Shown: positions 8,233 to 16,899, counted from the stretch's first letter. The stretch is 64,000 nt of DNA from PALSA-612 sp963791225 (GCA_963791225.1 CAWBRV010000003.1:124001-188000); one strand, 5' to 3'. Numbers and translations: made by a program. The notes: generated by a model from the sequence alone, not told the origin.

Positions 8233-9216
8233 ATGCCGTCGAAGGGCATCGAAGCCCGCTCGCTCGCCCGTGAGTTCAAGGGCGGCGTCCTCGCCGTGGC
8301 CGGGATCGACATCGACGTCGCGGAGGGCGAGATCTACGGTTTCCTCGGCCCGAACGGCGCGGGAAAGTCGACGACGGTGCACATGCTGACGACCCTGCTG
8401 CCGCCGAGCTCCGGCACCGCGACCGTAGCCGGATTCGACGTCGTCAACGAAGGCCCGAAGGTGCGGAAGGCGATCGGCGCGGCGCTGCAGGAGGCCGCGC
8501 TCGACCCCATGCTCACGGGCCGGGAGCACCTCCGTCTGCAGACGGCGCTCCACGCCGTCCCGCGTGAGGAACGCAAGCCGCGCGGCGACGAGCTCCTCGA
8601 GCGCGTCGGCCTCACCGCCGCCGCCGACCGCAAGGTGCGCACGTACTCCGGCGGCATGAAGCGCCGCCTCGACCTGGCGCTCGCGCTCGTCCACCGCCCG
8701 CGCCTGCTGTTCCTCGACGAGCCGACCACGGGCCTCGACGTGCAGTCGCGGACAGCGCTCTGGCAGGAGGTCGCCCAGCTCGCGAAGCAGGACGGCGTCA
8801 CGGTCTTCCTGACGACGCAGTACCTCGAAGAGGCGGACGTGCTCTGCGACCGCCTGGGGATCATCGACCACGGCAAGATCGTCGCGGAGGGCTCGCCCGC
8901 CGAGCTGAAGGCGTCGATCGCCCGGCCGACGGTGGACGTCGTTCCGCTCGATCACGAGCAGCGCCACCTTGTCGCCGACGTACTGGCGCAGTTCGGCGAT
9001 CTCACCCAGGCCTCGCCGCACGGCGTCGCCGTTCGCCTGGCAGGGGACGAGTTCGGATTGGCGGACGTCGTGCGAGCACTCGACGCCGAAGAGCTGCACG
9101 TCGAGCAACTGCAGCTGCACGCGCCGAGCCTGGACGACGTGTTCCTCGCCAAGACGGGGCGAACCCTCGAGGGCGCCGAGCAGGAGCAAGAGGAAGCGGC
9201 CGAGCTCGTTCCGTGA
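8233..9216 (+). CDS. ABC transporter ATP-binding protein (DrrA-type exporter)
   Basis: 327-residue ATPase with Walker A GPNGAGKST, Q-loop region, signature YSGGMKRRLD, Walker B RLLFLDEPTTGLD and the H-loop segment FLTTQYLEEAD. The C-terminal extension past residue 230 fits the daunorubicin-resistance type of ABC-2 exporters (DrrA). It powers export through the two permeases encoded directly downstream; GTGA overlaps link all three genes into one operon. The substrate is unknown; the family handles drugs, lipids and cell-wall precursors. The start ATG 8233 follows an AAAG-rich weak ribosome site. Confidence 0.9.
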   Translation: MPSKGIEARSLAREFKGGVLAVAGIDIDVAEGEIYGFLGPNGAGKSTTVHMLTTLLPPSSGTATVAGFDVVNEGPKVRKAIGAALQEAALDPMLTGREHLRLQTALHAVPREERKPRGDELLERVGLTAAADRKVRTYSGGMKRRLDLALALVHRPRLLFLDEPTTGLDVQSRTALWQEVAQLAKQDGVTVFLTTQYLEEADVLCDRLGIIDHGKIVAEGSPAELKASIARPTVDVVPLDHEQRHLVADVLAQFGDLTQASPHGVAVRLAGDEFGLADVVRALDAEELHVEQLQLHAPSLDDVFLAKTGRTLEGAEQEQEEAAELVP

Positions 9217-9989
9217 GCGCGGCGAGTAGCCAGATCGCCAACCTGGCCAGGCGCAGCGTCCTTCGCACGATGCGCCAGCCGGCGTACGTGATCCCGCCGC
9301 TCGTCTTCCCGACCCTGCTCGTGACGGTGAACGCGGCCGGCCTGCGGCCCTCGACGATGCTGCACGGCTTCCCGACGACCTCGTTCCTCGCCTTCGCGAT
9401 CGCCGTGCCGTTCATCCAGGGCGCGCTGTTCTCGACGATGAACGCCGGCACCGAGCTGGCCCGGGACATCCAGACCGGCTTCCTCAACCGCCTCGCGCTG
9501 ACGCCGATGCGGAACAGCTCGCTCCTCATCGGCCACCTGGCCGGCGTGATGGTGCTCGGACTGATCCAGGCGGTCTTCTACCTCTGCTTCGCGCTCATGG
9601 TCGGCGTTCGCTTCTCTGCAGGTGTCGGCGGCGCGTTCGTGATCCTCGTCCTCGCAAGCCTGATCGCGGCCGCGTTCGGCATGCTCGGCGCCTTCCTGGC
9701 GTTGCGGACCGGCTCCGGCGAGGCGATCCAGGCGACGTTTCCCGTCCTGTTCGTCTTCCTGTTCATCTCGTCGATGAACACGCCGCGCAACCTGATCGCG
9801 GTGCAGTGGTTCCGGATCGCCGCCTCGATCAACCCGGTCTCGTACCTGATCGAGGGCGTGCGCAGCCTGATCATCACGGGCTGGGACGCGAAGGCGCTCG
9901 GCCTCGCCTTCGCGTTCACGTTCGCGATCGGCGGCGTCTCGATCGTGCTCGCCTCATGGGCACTCGGGCAGAGGATGGCACGGACGTGA
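9213..9989 (+). CDS. ABC-2 type permease
   Basis: 258 residues from GTG 9213, which overlaps the ATPase stop by four bases (GTGA). About six hydrophobic helices are visible, with the ABC-2 features RLALTPMRNSSLLIGHLAG and the C-terminal NPVSYLIEGVRSLI motif characteristic of DrrB/NodJ-like permeases. It forms half of the membrane channel of the exporter encoded at 8233-10774. The order ATPase-permease-permease suggests a heterodimeric membrane part. Confidence 0.88.
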   Translation: MSAASSQIANLARRSVLRTMRQPAYVIPPLVFPTLLVTVNAAGLRPSTMLHGFPTTSFLAFAIAVPFIQGALFSTMNAGTELARDIQTGFLNRLALTPMRNSSLLIGHLAGVMVLGLIQAVFYLCFALMVGVRFSAGVGGAFVILVLASLIAAAFGMLGAFLALRTGSGEAIQATFPVLFVFLFISSMNTPRNLIAVQWFRIAASINPVSYLIEGVRSLIITGWDAKALGLAFAFTFAIGGVSIVLASWALGQRMART

Positions 9990-10774
9990 CCCGCGAAGGC
10001 TTCCGCTCCTATCGCTCGGTCGCGCTCGGCGTCGCCTGGCGGACGGCGCACAACGCCCTGACGACTCCGAACCTCGTGATCCCGTCGATCGCCTTCCCGC
10101 TCCTCTTCTTCATCGCGTTCGCCGGCGGGCTCTCGCAGCTCTCGCACCTGCCGGGGTTCACCTTCCCGCAGGGCTACACGGCGTTCCAGTTCGTGTTCGT
10201 GATCCTCCAGTCGGCCGCGTTCGGCGGCGTCTTCACCGGCTTCGGGATCGCGCGCGACTTCGAGTACGGCTTCGCGCGTCGGCTGATGCTGGCGGCGCCG
10301 CATCGCAGCGCGATCGTGGTCGGTTACGCCGTGGCTGCTGTCATACGCTGGGTGGTCGTTGCGGCGCTGCTGACGGCGGTCGCCTTTGCCGTCGGAATGA
10401 AGGTTGGCGGAGACGGCGTGGAACTCGCCGGCCTGTACGGAGTCGCCCTGATCGTGAACGTCGTGACGTTGTGCTGGTCTGCCGGCCTGGCGATGCGGAT
10501 CCGGTCGATCCAGGCCGGGCCTGCGATGCAGATGCCGGTCTTCCTGGCGCTGTTCTTCGCGCCGGTGTACGTGCCGCTCGCGCTGCTGAGCGGGTGGATC
10601 CACGTGGTCGCGCAGGGGAACCCGGTGACGTACTTCCTCGAGTCGGGCCGGAGCTTCGTCTCGGGAGACTCGACCTATGCGGCCCTGGCCTTCGGCACGG
10701 CCCTCGGGCTGGCCGTCGTCTTCGGGCTCTGGGCGATGCGAGGGCTGAGAAAAGCCGAGGCTGCCGGCGGCTGA
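9986..10774 (+). CDS. ABC-2 type permease, second subunit
   Basis: 262 residues from GTG 9986, overlapping the upstream stop (GTGA). It has the same fold as the first permease: an amphipathic N-terminus with TAHNALTTPNLVIPSIAFPL, then ARRLMLAAPHRSAIVVGYAV and a C-terminal GNPVTYFLESGRSFVSGD motif. The divergence between the two permeases points to a heterodimer. The stop at 10772-10774 is followed after a single base by repeat element R1 copy 1, whose hairpin probably ends the transcript. Confidence 0.88.
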   Translation: MTREGFRSYRSVALGVAWRTAHNALTTPNLVIPSIAFPLLFFIAFAGGLSQLSHLPGFTFPQGYTAFQFVFVILQSAAFGGVFTGFGIARDFEYGFARRLMLAAPHRSAIVVGYAVAAVIRWVVVAALLTAVAFAVGMKVGGDGVELAGLYGVALIVNVVTLCWSAGLAMRIRSIQAGPAMQMPVFLALFFAPVYVPLALLSGWIHVVAQGNPVTYFLESGRSFVSGDSTYAALAFGTALGLAVVFGLWAMRGLRKAEAAGG

Positions 10775-10775
10775 G

Positions 10776-10880
10776 CATGGGGGAAACGGCCGGTTTCCCC
10801 CATGAGCCCCCTTCCCTTCGCGGTCGCGTTCCCGGCCGCCTGAGCTACGCCCGGGCAGAGCCCGGACTTCGCGGCCGCTG
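10776..10880 (+). repeat. Dispersed structured repeat R1, copy 1
   Basis: Begins one base after the permease stop. A perfect 12-bp hairpin, CATGGGGGAAAC (10776-10787) with GTTTCCCCCATG (10793-10804), is followed by a pyrimidine-rich AGCCCCCTTCCCTT, then a GCGGTCGCG segment, CCGCCTGAGCTAC and a second hairpin CCGGGC-AGA-GCCCGG, ending near TTCGCGG. The same order of parts recurs at 15375-15475 (+) and 46236-46334 (-). Each copy follows a stop codon on its own strand. It probably acts at the RNA level as a 3' end or terminator. The gap up to 10942 holds nothing else I can support. Confidence 0.75.
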
Positions 10881-10942
10881 TGTGCGCACGGCAACGGTCG
10901 AGTGGCAGAGCGGGCCATGGCGCACAACGATGGCCGACGCGC

Positions 10943-12139
10943 TTAGCTCGTGTTGAGCAGGCCGGCGTCGATCGAGGCCACGAGGCCCGCGACGACGCCG
11001 CAGCGGGTTGCGAAGCTCGCCGTCTCGACGTACTCCGCCGGCGAGTGGTCGTCCCCGCCGACCGGACCCAGCCCGTCCAGCGTGGGAATGCCGGCGCTCG
11101 CCGTCCAGGAGCCGTCGGAGACTCCGCCCGCCACGGCCTCGCCGAACTCGTGCCCGAGCCCCGCACCGAGGGCGACCGCGGCTTCGGCGAGACGGCCGAC
11201 CGCCAGCGTCCGCTCGAGCGGCGGGGGGCCGCCGAGATCCTCGTAGCCGAGGGTGATCCCGTCGTAGGCCGGGAACTCGCGGATCCGTCCGGTCACCCAC
11301 TCGAGGTCCTCCTGCGTCGAGGCCCGCACGTCGGCGGCCAGCAGGCCCCGGCTCGGCACCGTGTTCAGCCCTTCGCCGGCCTCGAGTGCGGTGATCTGCA
11401 GCGTCAGTCCGTCTCGGCCCGCGTCGAGCTCGGCAAGTCGCAGCGCCTCGCGGGCGAGCGCGACCGCGACGTTGCGGCCCGCGCGAGGAGCCTCGCCGGC
11501 GTGCGCGGCGCGGCCCTCGGCATGGAGGCGAAGCCACGCTGCTCCCTTGCGTGCCGACACGATCTCGCCGCCGGGCCGCCCGCACTCGAGGCAGAGCACG
11601 GCGTCGAAGGAGGCGAGCCGCTCGAGCGTCGCGGGCGGGCCGGGCCGCGACTCCTCGTCCGGAACCGAGACGACCTCGACGAGCGCAAAGGGGCGCGGGC
11701 CGCCTGCGAGCGCGCGCGCCGCGTGAACCGCGACGGCGATCCCGCCCTTCATGTCGGCGACGCCCGGCCCGTAACAGCGCTCGCCGTCGCGACGAAACGG
11801 TCGCGCAGCCGCGGTGCCGAGCGGGAACACGGTGTCGTGGTGGCAGAGGAGCGCAACGCGCCCACGACCCGGCCCGCGCAGGGCCGCATGGACGTACCGA
11901 CCGGCCGGCGAGGCCACGAGCTCCGGCTCGAGGCCGTACCGCTCGCAGACGCCTGCGAGCAGACGAGCCATGCCGTCGAGCGCCTCGAGGTCGCCGCCGG
12001 GCGTGTCGACGTCCACCCACGTGGCCAGGTCGGCGAGGAGCAGCTCAGGCCCGCTCTCGACCTCCGCACGCACGCGCGTCGCCTCGGCGAGCGCGATCGA
12101 CGTCAGCTCCACGGACATCTCGGCGACAGTCTGTTGCAC
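10943..12139 (-). CDS. M20 family metallopeptidase (glutamate carboxypeptidase-like)
   Basis: 398 residues from GTG 12139; the ATG at 12118 is an alternative start. Zinc ligands of the M20 fold are visible: HHDTVFPLG, the bridging Asp in YGPGVADMKGG, the catalytic Glu pair in VPDEESRPG, and the C-terminal His in GGDDHSPAEY. The dimerisation (lid) domain lies between, with RKGAAWLRLHAEGRAAHAG. The family cleaves C-terminal residues or N-acyl groups from small peptides; carboxypeptidase G2 is the closest type. No signal peptide is seen, so it is cytoplasmic. It is divergent from the class III aminotransferase, with 35 nt between starts. Confidence 0.88.
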   Translation of the reverse strand: MQQTVAEMSVELTSIALAEATRVRAEVESGPELLLADLATWVDVDTPGGDLEALDGMARLLAGVCERYGLEPELVASPAGRYVHAALRGPGRGRVALLCHHDTVFPLGTAAARPFRRDGERCYGPGVADMKGGIAVAVHAARALAGGPRPFALVEVVSVPDEESRPGPPATLERLASFDAVLCLECGRPGGEIVSARKGAAWLRLHAEGRAAHAGEAPRAGRNVAVALAREALRLAELDAGRDGLTLQITALEAGEGLNTVPSRGLLAADVRASTQEDLEWVTGRIREFPAYDGITLGYEDLGGPPPLERTLAVGRLAEAAVALGAGLGHEFGEAVAGGVSDGSWTASAGIPTLDGLGPVGGDDHSPAEYVETASFATRCGVVAGLVASIDAGLLNTS

Positions 12140-12174
12140 GGGCAGGCCGTCGGGCCGTTGTTAGCATCGGCGTC

Positions 12175-13431
12175 TTGACGCGCTTCTGGCATCCGTTCGC
12201 AGACATGGGCCTCGTCGAGGAGCGCGGCGAGCTCGTGCTCGAACGCGGAGCGGGAGCCAGGCTGTGGGACGAGCAGGGCCGAAGCTACGTCGACGCCACC
12301 GCCGCCCTCTGGTACTGCAACGTCGGCTACGGCCGCGACGAGATCGGCGAGGCCGCGGCCGCGCAGATCCGGAAGATCCCGGCGTATTCGGCCTACGGCG
12401 ATCTGGCGACGCGCCCCGCGGTCGATCTCGCCGAGCGGCTCGCGGCGCTGTCTCCGCTGGACGATCCGAGGGTCTTCTTCACGAGCGGCGGGGCCGAGTC
12501 GATCGAGTCCGCCGCCAAGCTCGCGCGCCGGTTCTTCAGCCTCACGGGCGAGCCCGAGCGCACGGTCCTGATCTCGCGCCAGCGCGCCTACCACGGCGTC
12601 GCCGGCTTCGGCACGAGCCTGGCGGGGGCGGACGTCTTCCGCGAGGGCATCGACGCGCCGGTGCCGCACGTGCTGCACGTCGACTGGGACTCGGCGGACG
12701 CACTGCGCGAAGCGATCGAGCAGGTGGGAGCCGAGCGCGTGGCGGCGTTCTTCTGCGAGCCCGTGATCGGCGCCGGAGGCGTGCTCGCACCGCCGCCCGG
12801 CTATCTCGCCGAGGTGCGCGCGATCTGCCGGGATGCCGGCTGCCTGCTCGTCGCCGACGAGGTGATCACGAGCTTCGGCCGTTGCGGCCACTGGTTTGCG
12901 AGCGAGCGCTTCGAGCTCGATCCCGACCTGATCGTGTTCGCGAAGGGGTCGACGTCGGGCTACCTGCCGCTCGGCGGCGTGATCGCGTCCGGCCGAATCG
13001 CCGAGCCGTTCTGGCAGCCCGGCGGCGGCGTCATCTTCCGGCACGGGTACACGTATTCGGGGCATGCCGCGGTCGCGGCGGCGTCGCACGCCAACCTCGA
13101 CATCCTCGACCGCGACGGCCTGATCGCCCGCGGGCTCGAGCTCGAGAGCGAGCTGACGGAGGCGCTCGAGCCGCTCACCGACCACCCGCTCGTGTCCGAG
13201 GTCCGCTCGGGGACGGGCGCCATGGCCGCCGTCCAGCTGTCCGATCCCGACCTCGCCGACCGCGCCTCGTTGCTCGCGCGTGAGCACGGCGTCATCACCC
13301 GAGTCCTCCTCGGCGGCGCGCTACAGGTCTCGCCGCCGCTCGTGATCGAGCGCGCCGAGCTCGACGAGATCGCCGCCGGCTTCGCCGCGGCCCTGGACGC
13401 CTGCCACGCGCCGTCGGCAGCCGCGCTCTAG
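12175..13431 (+). CDS. Class III aminotransferase (PLP-dependent)
   Basis: About 418 residues if started at TTG 12175, which retains the conserved RFWHPFADM; the ATG at 12205 is a shorter alternative but removes that motif. It carries the aspartate aminotransferase fold type I features: TSGGAESIESAAKLAR for the phosphate-binding loop, CEPVIGAGGVLAPPPGYL, LVADEVITSFGR with the Asp contacting the PLP nitrogen, and FAKGSTSGYLPLGG with the Schiff-base lysine. Related enzymes use omega-amino acids or diamines with pyruvate as acceptor. The substrate is unknown. Its TAG stop overlaps the stop of the convergent OsmC gene in a shared CTAG at 13428-13431. Confidence 0.87.
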   Translation: MTRFWHPFADMGLVEERGELVLERGAGARLWDEQGRSYVDATAALWYCNVGYGRDEIGEAAAAQIRKIPAYSAYGDLATRPAVDLAERLAALSPLDDPRVFFTSGGAESIESAAKLARRFFSLTGEPERTVLISRQRAYHGVAGFGTSLAGADVFREGIDAPVPHVLHVDWDSADALREAIEQVGAERVAAFFCEPVIGAGGVLAPPPGYLAEVRAICRDAGCLLVADEVITSFGRCGHWFASERFELDPDLIVFAKGSTSGYLPLGGVIASGRIAEPFWQPGGGVIFRHGYTYSGHAAVAAASHANLDILDRDGLIARGLELESELTEALEPLTDHPLVSEVRSGTGAMAAVQLSDPDLADRASLLAREHGVITRVLLGGALQVSPPLVIERAELDEIAAGFAAALDACHAPSAAAL

Positions 13432-13955
13432 CGCGTTTCCCGCGCGTCGAGCGAGACCCACTCGACGACGGTCTCGACCGGGAGATCGAGCGATGCGGAG
13501 ACGAGACACGTCGCCTCTGCCTTCTCCGCGAGCGCCCGGGCGTGCGCCTCGTCGGCGGGATCCGTCTCGAGGCCGAGCCGGAGCTCGAGGCGGGTGAAGC
13601 CGAAGCGGCCGTCGCCACGCAGCCCGCAGATGCCGGTGCCGTCGACCTTCAGGCCGGCGTACGTCAGGCCTTCGCGCTCGGCGAGGCCGGTGAAGGTGAC
13701 GGCCAGACACGAGGCGGCCGCGGCCACTAGGAAGTCCTCTGGACTCCACGCCGACGGATCTGTCCCGCGAAAGACGGGCGGCGGCGCGATCTCGATCGGC
13801 CTCTTCCCCTCGACGCGCGCGGCGACACGACGGCCGCCGACCCACTCGACCGTCACCGGAAAGCGGAACTCCTTCGGCCGGACGGTCCGCCTGGGCGCGT
13901 CCGTGGTCGCCGGCTCGCGACCCGCGGTGCCAGTGGTGAGGACGGACGCATTCAC
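13428..13955 (-). CDS. OsmC-family peroxide-handling protein
   Basis: 175 residues from GTG 13955. The OsmC/Ohr fold is shown by PEDFLVAAAASCLAVTFTGLA, with the conserved active cysteine in AASC. A second family motif is EAEATCLVSASL near the C-terminus, with the second cysteine. Such proteins reduce organic hydroperoxides with paired cysteines using a dithiol donor. The N-terminal 35 residues are extra and low in complexity compared with typical members. It shares its CTAG stop with the aminotransferase. A second OsmC protein is encoded at 31221-31640. Confidence 0.85.
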   Translation of the reverse strand: MNASVLTTGTAGREPATTDAPRRTVRPKEFRFPVTVEWVGGRRVAARVEGKRPIEIAPPPVFRGTDPSAWSPEDFLVAAAASCLAVTFTGLAEREGLTYAGLKVDGTGICGLRGDGRFGFTRLELRLGLETDPADEAHARALAEKAEATCLVSASLDLPVETVVEWVSLDARETR

Positions 13956-14063
13956 GTCGAGTCCATCCTCGGCCGAGACCGGGCGGCGGGCATCGGGGAT
14001 CGGCCGGGTCGCGGTCGCGGCAAACCACGCATGCCAAGGCCAGACGCGAAGTTCACCGCCTGG

Positions 14064-14096
14064 CCGCTTAACACGCGCCCAACGACCCTTAAGCGG
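14064..14096. promoter_or_regulatory. Inverted repeat upstream of htrA
   Basis: A perfect 8-bp inverted repeat, CCGCTTAA (14064-14071) and TTAAGCGG (14089-14096), with 17 nt between arms, lies about 40 nt before the HtrA start codon. It sits where an operator would lie, and the only TA-rich stretch nearby, TTATAA around 14125, follows it. No regulator is identified. The 13956-14137 gap otherwise holds no gene. Confidence 0.45.
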
Positions 14097-14137
14097 GCGG
14101 CAACTGCCTCCAAACGAGCGGCGGTTATAACGGGCCC

Positions 14138-15364
14138 GTGGATCGAGTCGTTCCCCGGGCTGCGGCGTTGATCGGTGCCGGCGCCGTCGGCGCCGGCGTC
14201 GCGCTTGCCGTCGCCTTCGCGGCCGGCGGCTTCGGGTCGACGAAGACCACCGAGATCCGCCAGATCACGCTCCCGGCCACGAGCATCAGCAACTCGACGA
14301 CGCCGATCCGCTACGGCGAGATGTCGATCGGCGAGATCTACAAGGACGTCGCACCCGGGGTCGTGCAGATCACGGCGACGAGCGAGGTCGTGACGCCCCA
14401 GGATCCGTTGGGCAATCCCTTCGGCCCCACGGTGCAGACGCAGAAGATCCTGGGCTCGGGCTTCGTCATCGACAAGGCCGGCCATATCGTCACCAACTAC
14501 CACGTCGTCGCCGACGCCAAGTCCGTCCTCGTCAGCTTCTCGAACAACGAGAGCTTCAAGGCGACGATCGTCGGCTCCGACCCCACGACCGATCTCGCAG
14601 TCCTGCGCGTCAACGCCAGCGCACGCGCGCTGACCCCGCTGACGCTCGGCGACTCCGACCGTGTCCAGGTGGGTGACGACGTCGTCGCGATCGGCAACCC
14701 GTTCGGCCTCTCGCGCACGGTGACCGCCGGCATCGTCAGCGCCCTGCAGCGCCAGATCACCTCTCCCAACCAGTACACGATCGACCACGTGATCCAGACC
14801 GACGCGGCGATCAACCATGGCAACTCAGGCGGCCCGCTGCTCGACATGGAGGGCCGGGTGATCGGCGTCAACGCGCAGATCGACACCGGGAGCACCGGCG
14901 ACCAGGGCAACGTCGGCATCGGCTTCGCGATCCCGTCGGACACTGTCCAGACCGTGGTCGGCCAGATCCTCAAGTCCGGCTTTGCGCAGCACCCCTTCCT
15001 GGGTGTGGAGCCGCAGACGATCACGCCCCTCCTCGCCCGGATCCTGCACCTGCCGCCCGTCGCAACCGGATTGCTCGTCGCCAAGGTCGAACCCGGAAGC
15101 GGCGCGGCCAAAGCCGGGCTTCACGGTGGCACCACTCAGGTGACCGTGGCCGGCGAGTCCTACGTCGTCGGCGGTGACGTGATCGCGCGCGTCGACGGCG
15201 AGCCCGTGAGCTCGCTCGCAGCTCTTCGCGACCTGATCGCCTCCAAGGAGCCGGGCGAAACGGTCACGCTCGTCGTCTACCGAAGCACGAAGGGCACCTA
15301 CGCCGCGACGCCGACGACCGTGCGCGTCAAGCTCGGGCGGCAGCCTTCCTCTCCCTCCGGGTAG
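14138..15364 (+). CDS. HtrA/DegP-like serine protease with PDZ domain
   Basis: 408 residues from GTG 14138. A single membrane anchor (about residues 8-31) is followed by a low-complexity linker and the trypsin-like domain with His122 (TNYHVVA), Asp152 (TTDLAVL) and Ser230 (GNSGGPLL). A C-terminal PDZ domain begins near residue 290 (FLGVEPQTITP) and includes VAKVEPGSGAAKAGL. It degrades or refolds misfolded proteins outside the membrane, with the PDZ domain recognising substrate C-termini. Upstream an 8-bp inverted repeat may be a stress-responsive operator. The stop is followed by R1 copy 2. Confidence 0.92.
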   Translation: MDRVVPRAAALIGAGAVGAGVALAVAFAAGGFGSTKTTEIRQITLPATSISNSTTPIRYGEMSIGEIYKDVAPGVVQITATSEVVTPQDPLGNPFGPTVQTQKILGSGFVIDKAGHIVTNYHVVADAKSVLVSFSNNESFKATIVGSDPTTDLAVLRVNASARALTPLTLGDSDRVQVGDDVVAIGNPFGLSRTVTAGIVSALQRQITSPNQYTIDHVIQTDAAINHGNSGGPLLDMEGRVIGVNAQIDTGSTGDQGNVGIGFAIPSDTVQTVVGQILKSGFAQHPFLGVEPQTITPLLARILHLPPVATGLLVAKVEPGSGAAKAGLHGGTTQVTVAGESYVVGGDVIARVDGEPVSSLAALRDLIASKEPGETVTLVVYRSTKGTYAATPTTVRVKLGRQPSSPSG

Positions 15365-15374
15365 CCGCCTCGGT

Positions 15375-15475
15375 CATGGGGGAAACCATGTTTCCCCCAT
15401 GAACCCCTTTCTTCTCCGTCGCGCGTCCCCCGCCGCCTGAGCTACACCCGGGCAGGCCCGGGTTTCGCGGCGACC
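15375..15475 (+). repeat. Dispersed structured repeat R1, copy 2
   Basis: Ten bases after the htrA stop. The hairpin CATGGGGGAAAC (15375-15386) and GTTTCCCCCATG (15390-15401) has the same 12-bp stem as copy 1 but a 3-nt loop. AACCCCTTTCTT and CGCCGCCTGAGCTACA follow, then the second hairpin CCCGGGC-AG-GCCCGGG and TTTCGCGG. The variable loop with an invariant stem, and the changed second hairpin that still pairs, argue for selection on structure. Confidence 0.75.
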
Positions 15476-15510
15476 GGAGGCGCATGGCGGATCGCTAGCC
15501 TGTTCCGTCC

Positions 15511-15873
15511 ATGAGTGCGTCGGAGCAGGAGACCGGCAGAGTCGTCTTCGAGACTTCCGAGTTCCTCGCCGAGGAGGAGCTCTGGACAGACGATGGGAGC
15601 GAGGATCACGCCGGCTGGCACTGCGTTTCGACCGATCCGTTTCCCTGCCCTGCGGCCGGGTGCATCTTCGTCGCCGAGTTCATGACCGCCGCGCACCTGA
15701 TCCTGGTCTGGGAGGAGCGGGACGACCCGAACCTCCTGCGCCACGCCGAGCGGGCGAAACGGGTGGGCAGGAACCCGCGCGTCGTCGAGTACACGCCCGG
15801 CTACGGGCCGAGCGCCTCGTACTACGCCTGGGAGGCGGCCGGGCGGCCCGTGCACGGCATCCGCGGCAGGTGA
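15511..15873 (+). CDS. Hypothetical protein
   Basis: 120 residues from ATG 15511. I do not recognise the family. It is acidic at the N-terminus (FETSEFLAEEELWTDDG), with a Cys/His-containing centre (GWHCVSTDPFPCPAAGC) that could bind a metal, then FMTAAHLILVWEERDDPNLL. There is no signal peptide or membrane segment. Its stop overlaps the start of the carboxylate-amine ligase gene (GTGA), so the two are translationally coupled and may act together. Confidence 0.65.
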   Translation: MSASEQETGRVVFETSEFLAEEELWTDDGSEDHAGWHCVSTDPFPCPAAGCIFVAEFMTAAHLILVWEERDDPNLLRHAERAKRVGRNPRVVEYTPGYGPSASYYAWEAAGRPVHGIRGR

Positions 15874-16865
15874 GCTTCGGGAAGTCCGCGCCGTGGTCGA
15901 TCGGCGTGGAGGAGGAGCTGTTCCTCGTCGACGCCCGGACGCTCGAGACCGTGCCGCTCTTCACGGCCGTCGTCCCCGAGCCCGGCCCGCGCCTCAAGCC
16001 CGAGCTCTTCGCCTGCATCGTCGAGACGACCACGCCGGTCTGTGCCGACGCCGAGGAGGCGCTCGCCGAGCTCGTGCGCCTGCGGGCGGAGGTCGCAGCC
16101 CGCGCGGCGGAGCACGGGGCGACGATCCTCGCCGCCGGGACCCATCCCACGGCAGTCGGCGCCGGCCAGCCGTTCGTCCCCTTGCAGCGCTACCTCGATC
16201 TCGTGGCGAAGGTCGGCGATCGCGTCTACCGGCAGCTCGTCTGTGGGCTCCACGTACACGTCGGCGTTCCCGACGCCGAGTCCTGCCTCCGTGCATTCGA
16301 GGGCGTGGTGCGGTGGCTCCCGACCCTGCTGGCCCTCTCCGCGAGCTCGCCGTTCGTGGAAGGCCGGGACTCCGGGCTGCGGTCGACGCGAGCCGGCCGG
16401 CTGTCGGAGCTGACGAGAGGCGGGCCGCCGCCGATTCTCCGCACGTGGGGCGAGTGGGAGCTCGTGACCGGGGCGGACTACACACGGTGGCACTGGGACG
16501 TGCGCCCGCATCCGCGCTTCGGCACCCTGGAGATCAGGATCGCCGACCAGCAGACGGACGTGCGCCGCTCCGCGGCCTTCGCCGCGCTCGTCCAGGCACT
16601 CGTCGTCTCCGTCGCGGGCCTCGAGCACGAGCCGTACGCCCGCGACCTCTATGCCGTGCGCCGCGCGGCCGCCGCGGCCGGCCCGCCGGATGCGGGCGAC
16701 GTGGACGCGCTCGCGGCGCTGGTCGAGCCGGCCGCCCGCGATCTCGGCTCCTGGCCGGCGGTGCAGGACCTGCTCCGGAGCCGCCCGGAAGCCGAGCGAC
16801 AGCTCGAGCTCGGCCTGCCCGCGGCGGTCCGGGATCTCGCCGGGCGTTCGGCACCGAAGATCTGA
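15870..16865 (+). CDS. Carboxylate-amine ligase, YbdK family (GCS2)
   Basis: 331 residues from GTG 15870, overlapping the upstream stop. IGVEEELFLVD at the N-terminus is the diagnostic motif of glutamate-cysteine ligase family 2; further motifs are CGLHVHVGVPDAESCLRA and RWHWDVRPHPRFGTLEIRIADQQ. Family members ligate an amino acid to a carboxylate using ATP and have weak glutamate-cysteine ligase activity in E. coli YbdK. The length fits the lower end of the family. A role in a thiol or gamma-glutamyl pathway is possible but not shown. Confidence 0.85.
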   Translation: MSFGKSAPWSIGVEEELFLVDARTLETVPLFTAVVPEPGPRLKPELFACIVETTTPVCADAEEALAELVRLRAEVAARAAEHGATILAAGTHPTAVGAGQPFVPLQRYLDLVAKVGDRVYRQLVCGLHVHVGVPDAESCLRAFEGVVRWLPTLLALSASSPFVEGRDSGLRSTRAGRLSELTRGGPPPILRTWGEWELVTGADYTRWHWDVRPHPRFGTLEIRIADQQTDVRRSAAFAALVQALVVSVAGLEHEPYARDLYAVRRAAAAAGPPDAGDVDALAALVEPAARDLGSWPAVQDLLRSRPEAERQLELGLPAAVRDLAGRSAPKI

Positions 16866-16899
16866 AGGATCGGCATCGGTCGAGTCGAACCAGAGCGCC

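Noticed and set aside
10777..10956. ORF starting inside the R1 hairpin (MGETAGFPHEPPSL)
   Set aside because: Two R1 copies give similar peptides from the hairpin ATG, but the third copy stops after eight codons and the sequence is palindromic, so conservation is of the DNA/RNA, not of protein.
15420..15470. tRNA-like sequence in the complement of R1 (GTAGCTCAGGCGG)
   Set aside because: It recalls a tRNA D-arm, but no anticodon arm, T-arm or acceptor stem can be formed around it in any of the three copies.
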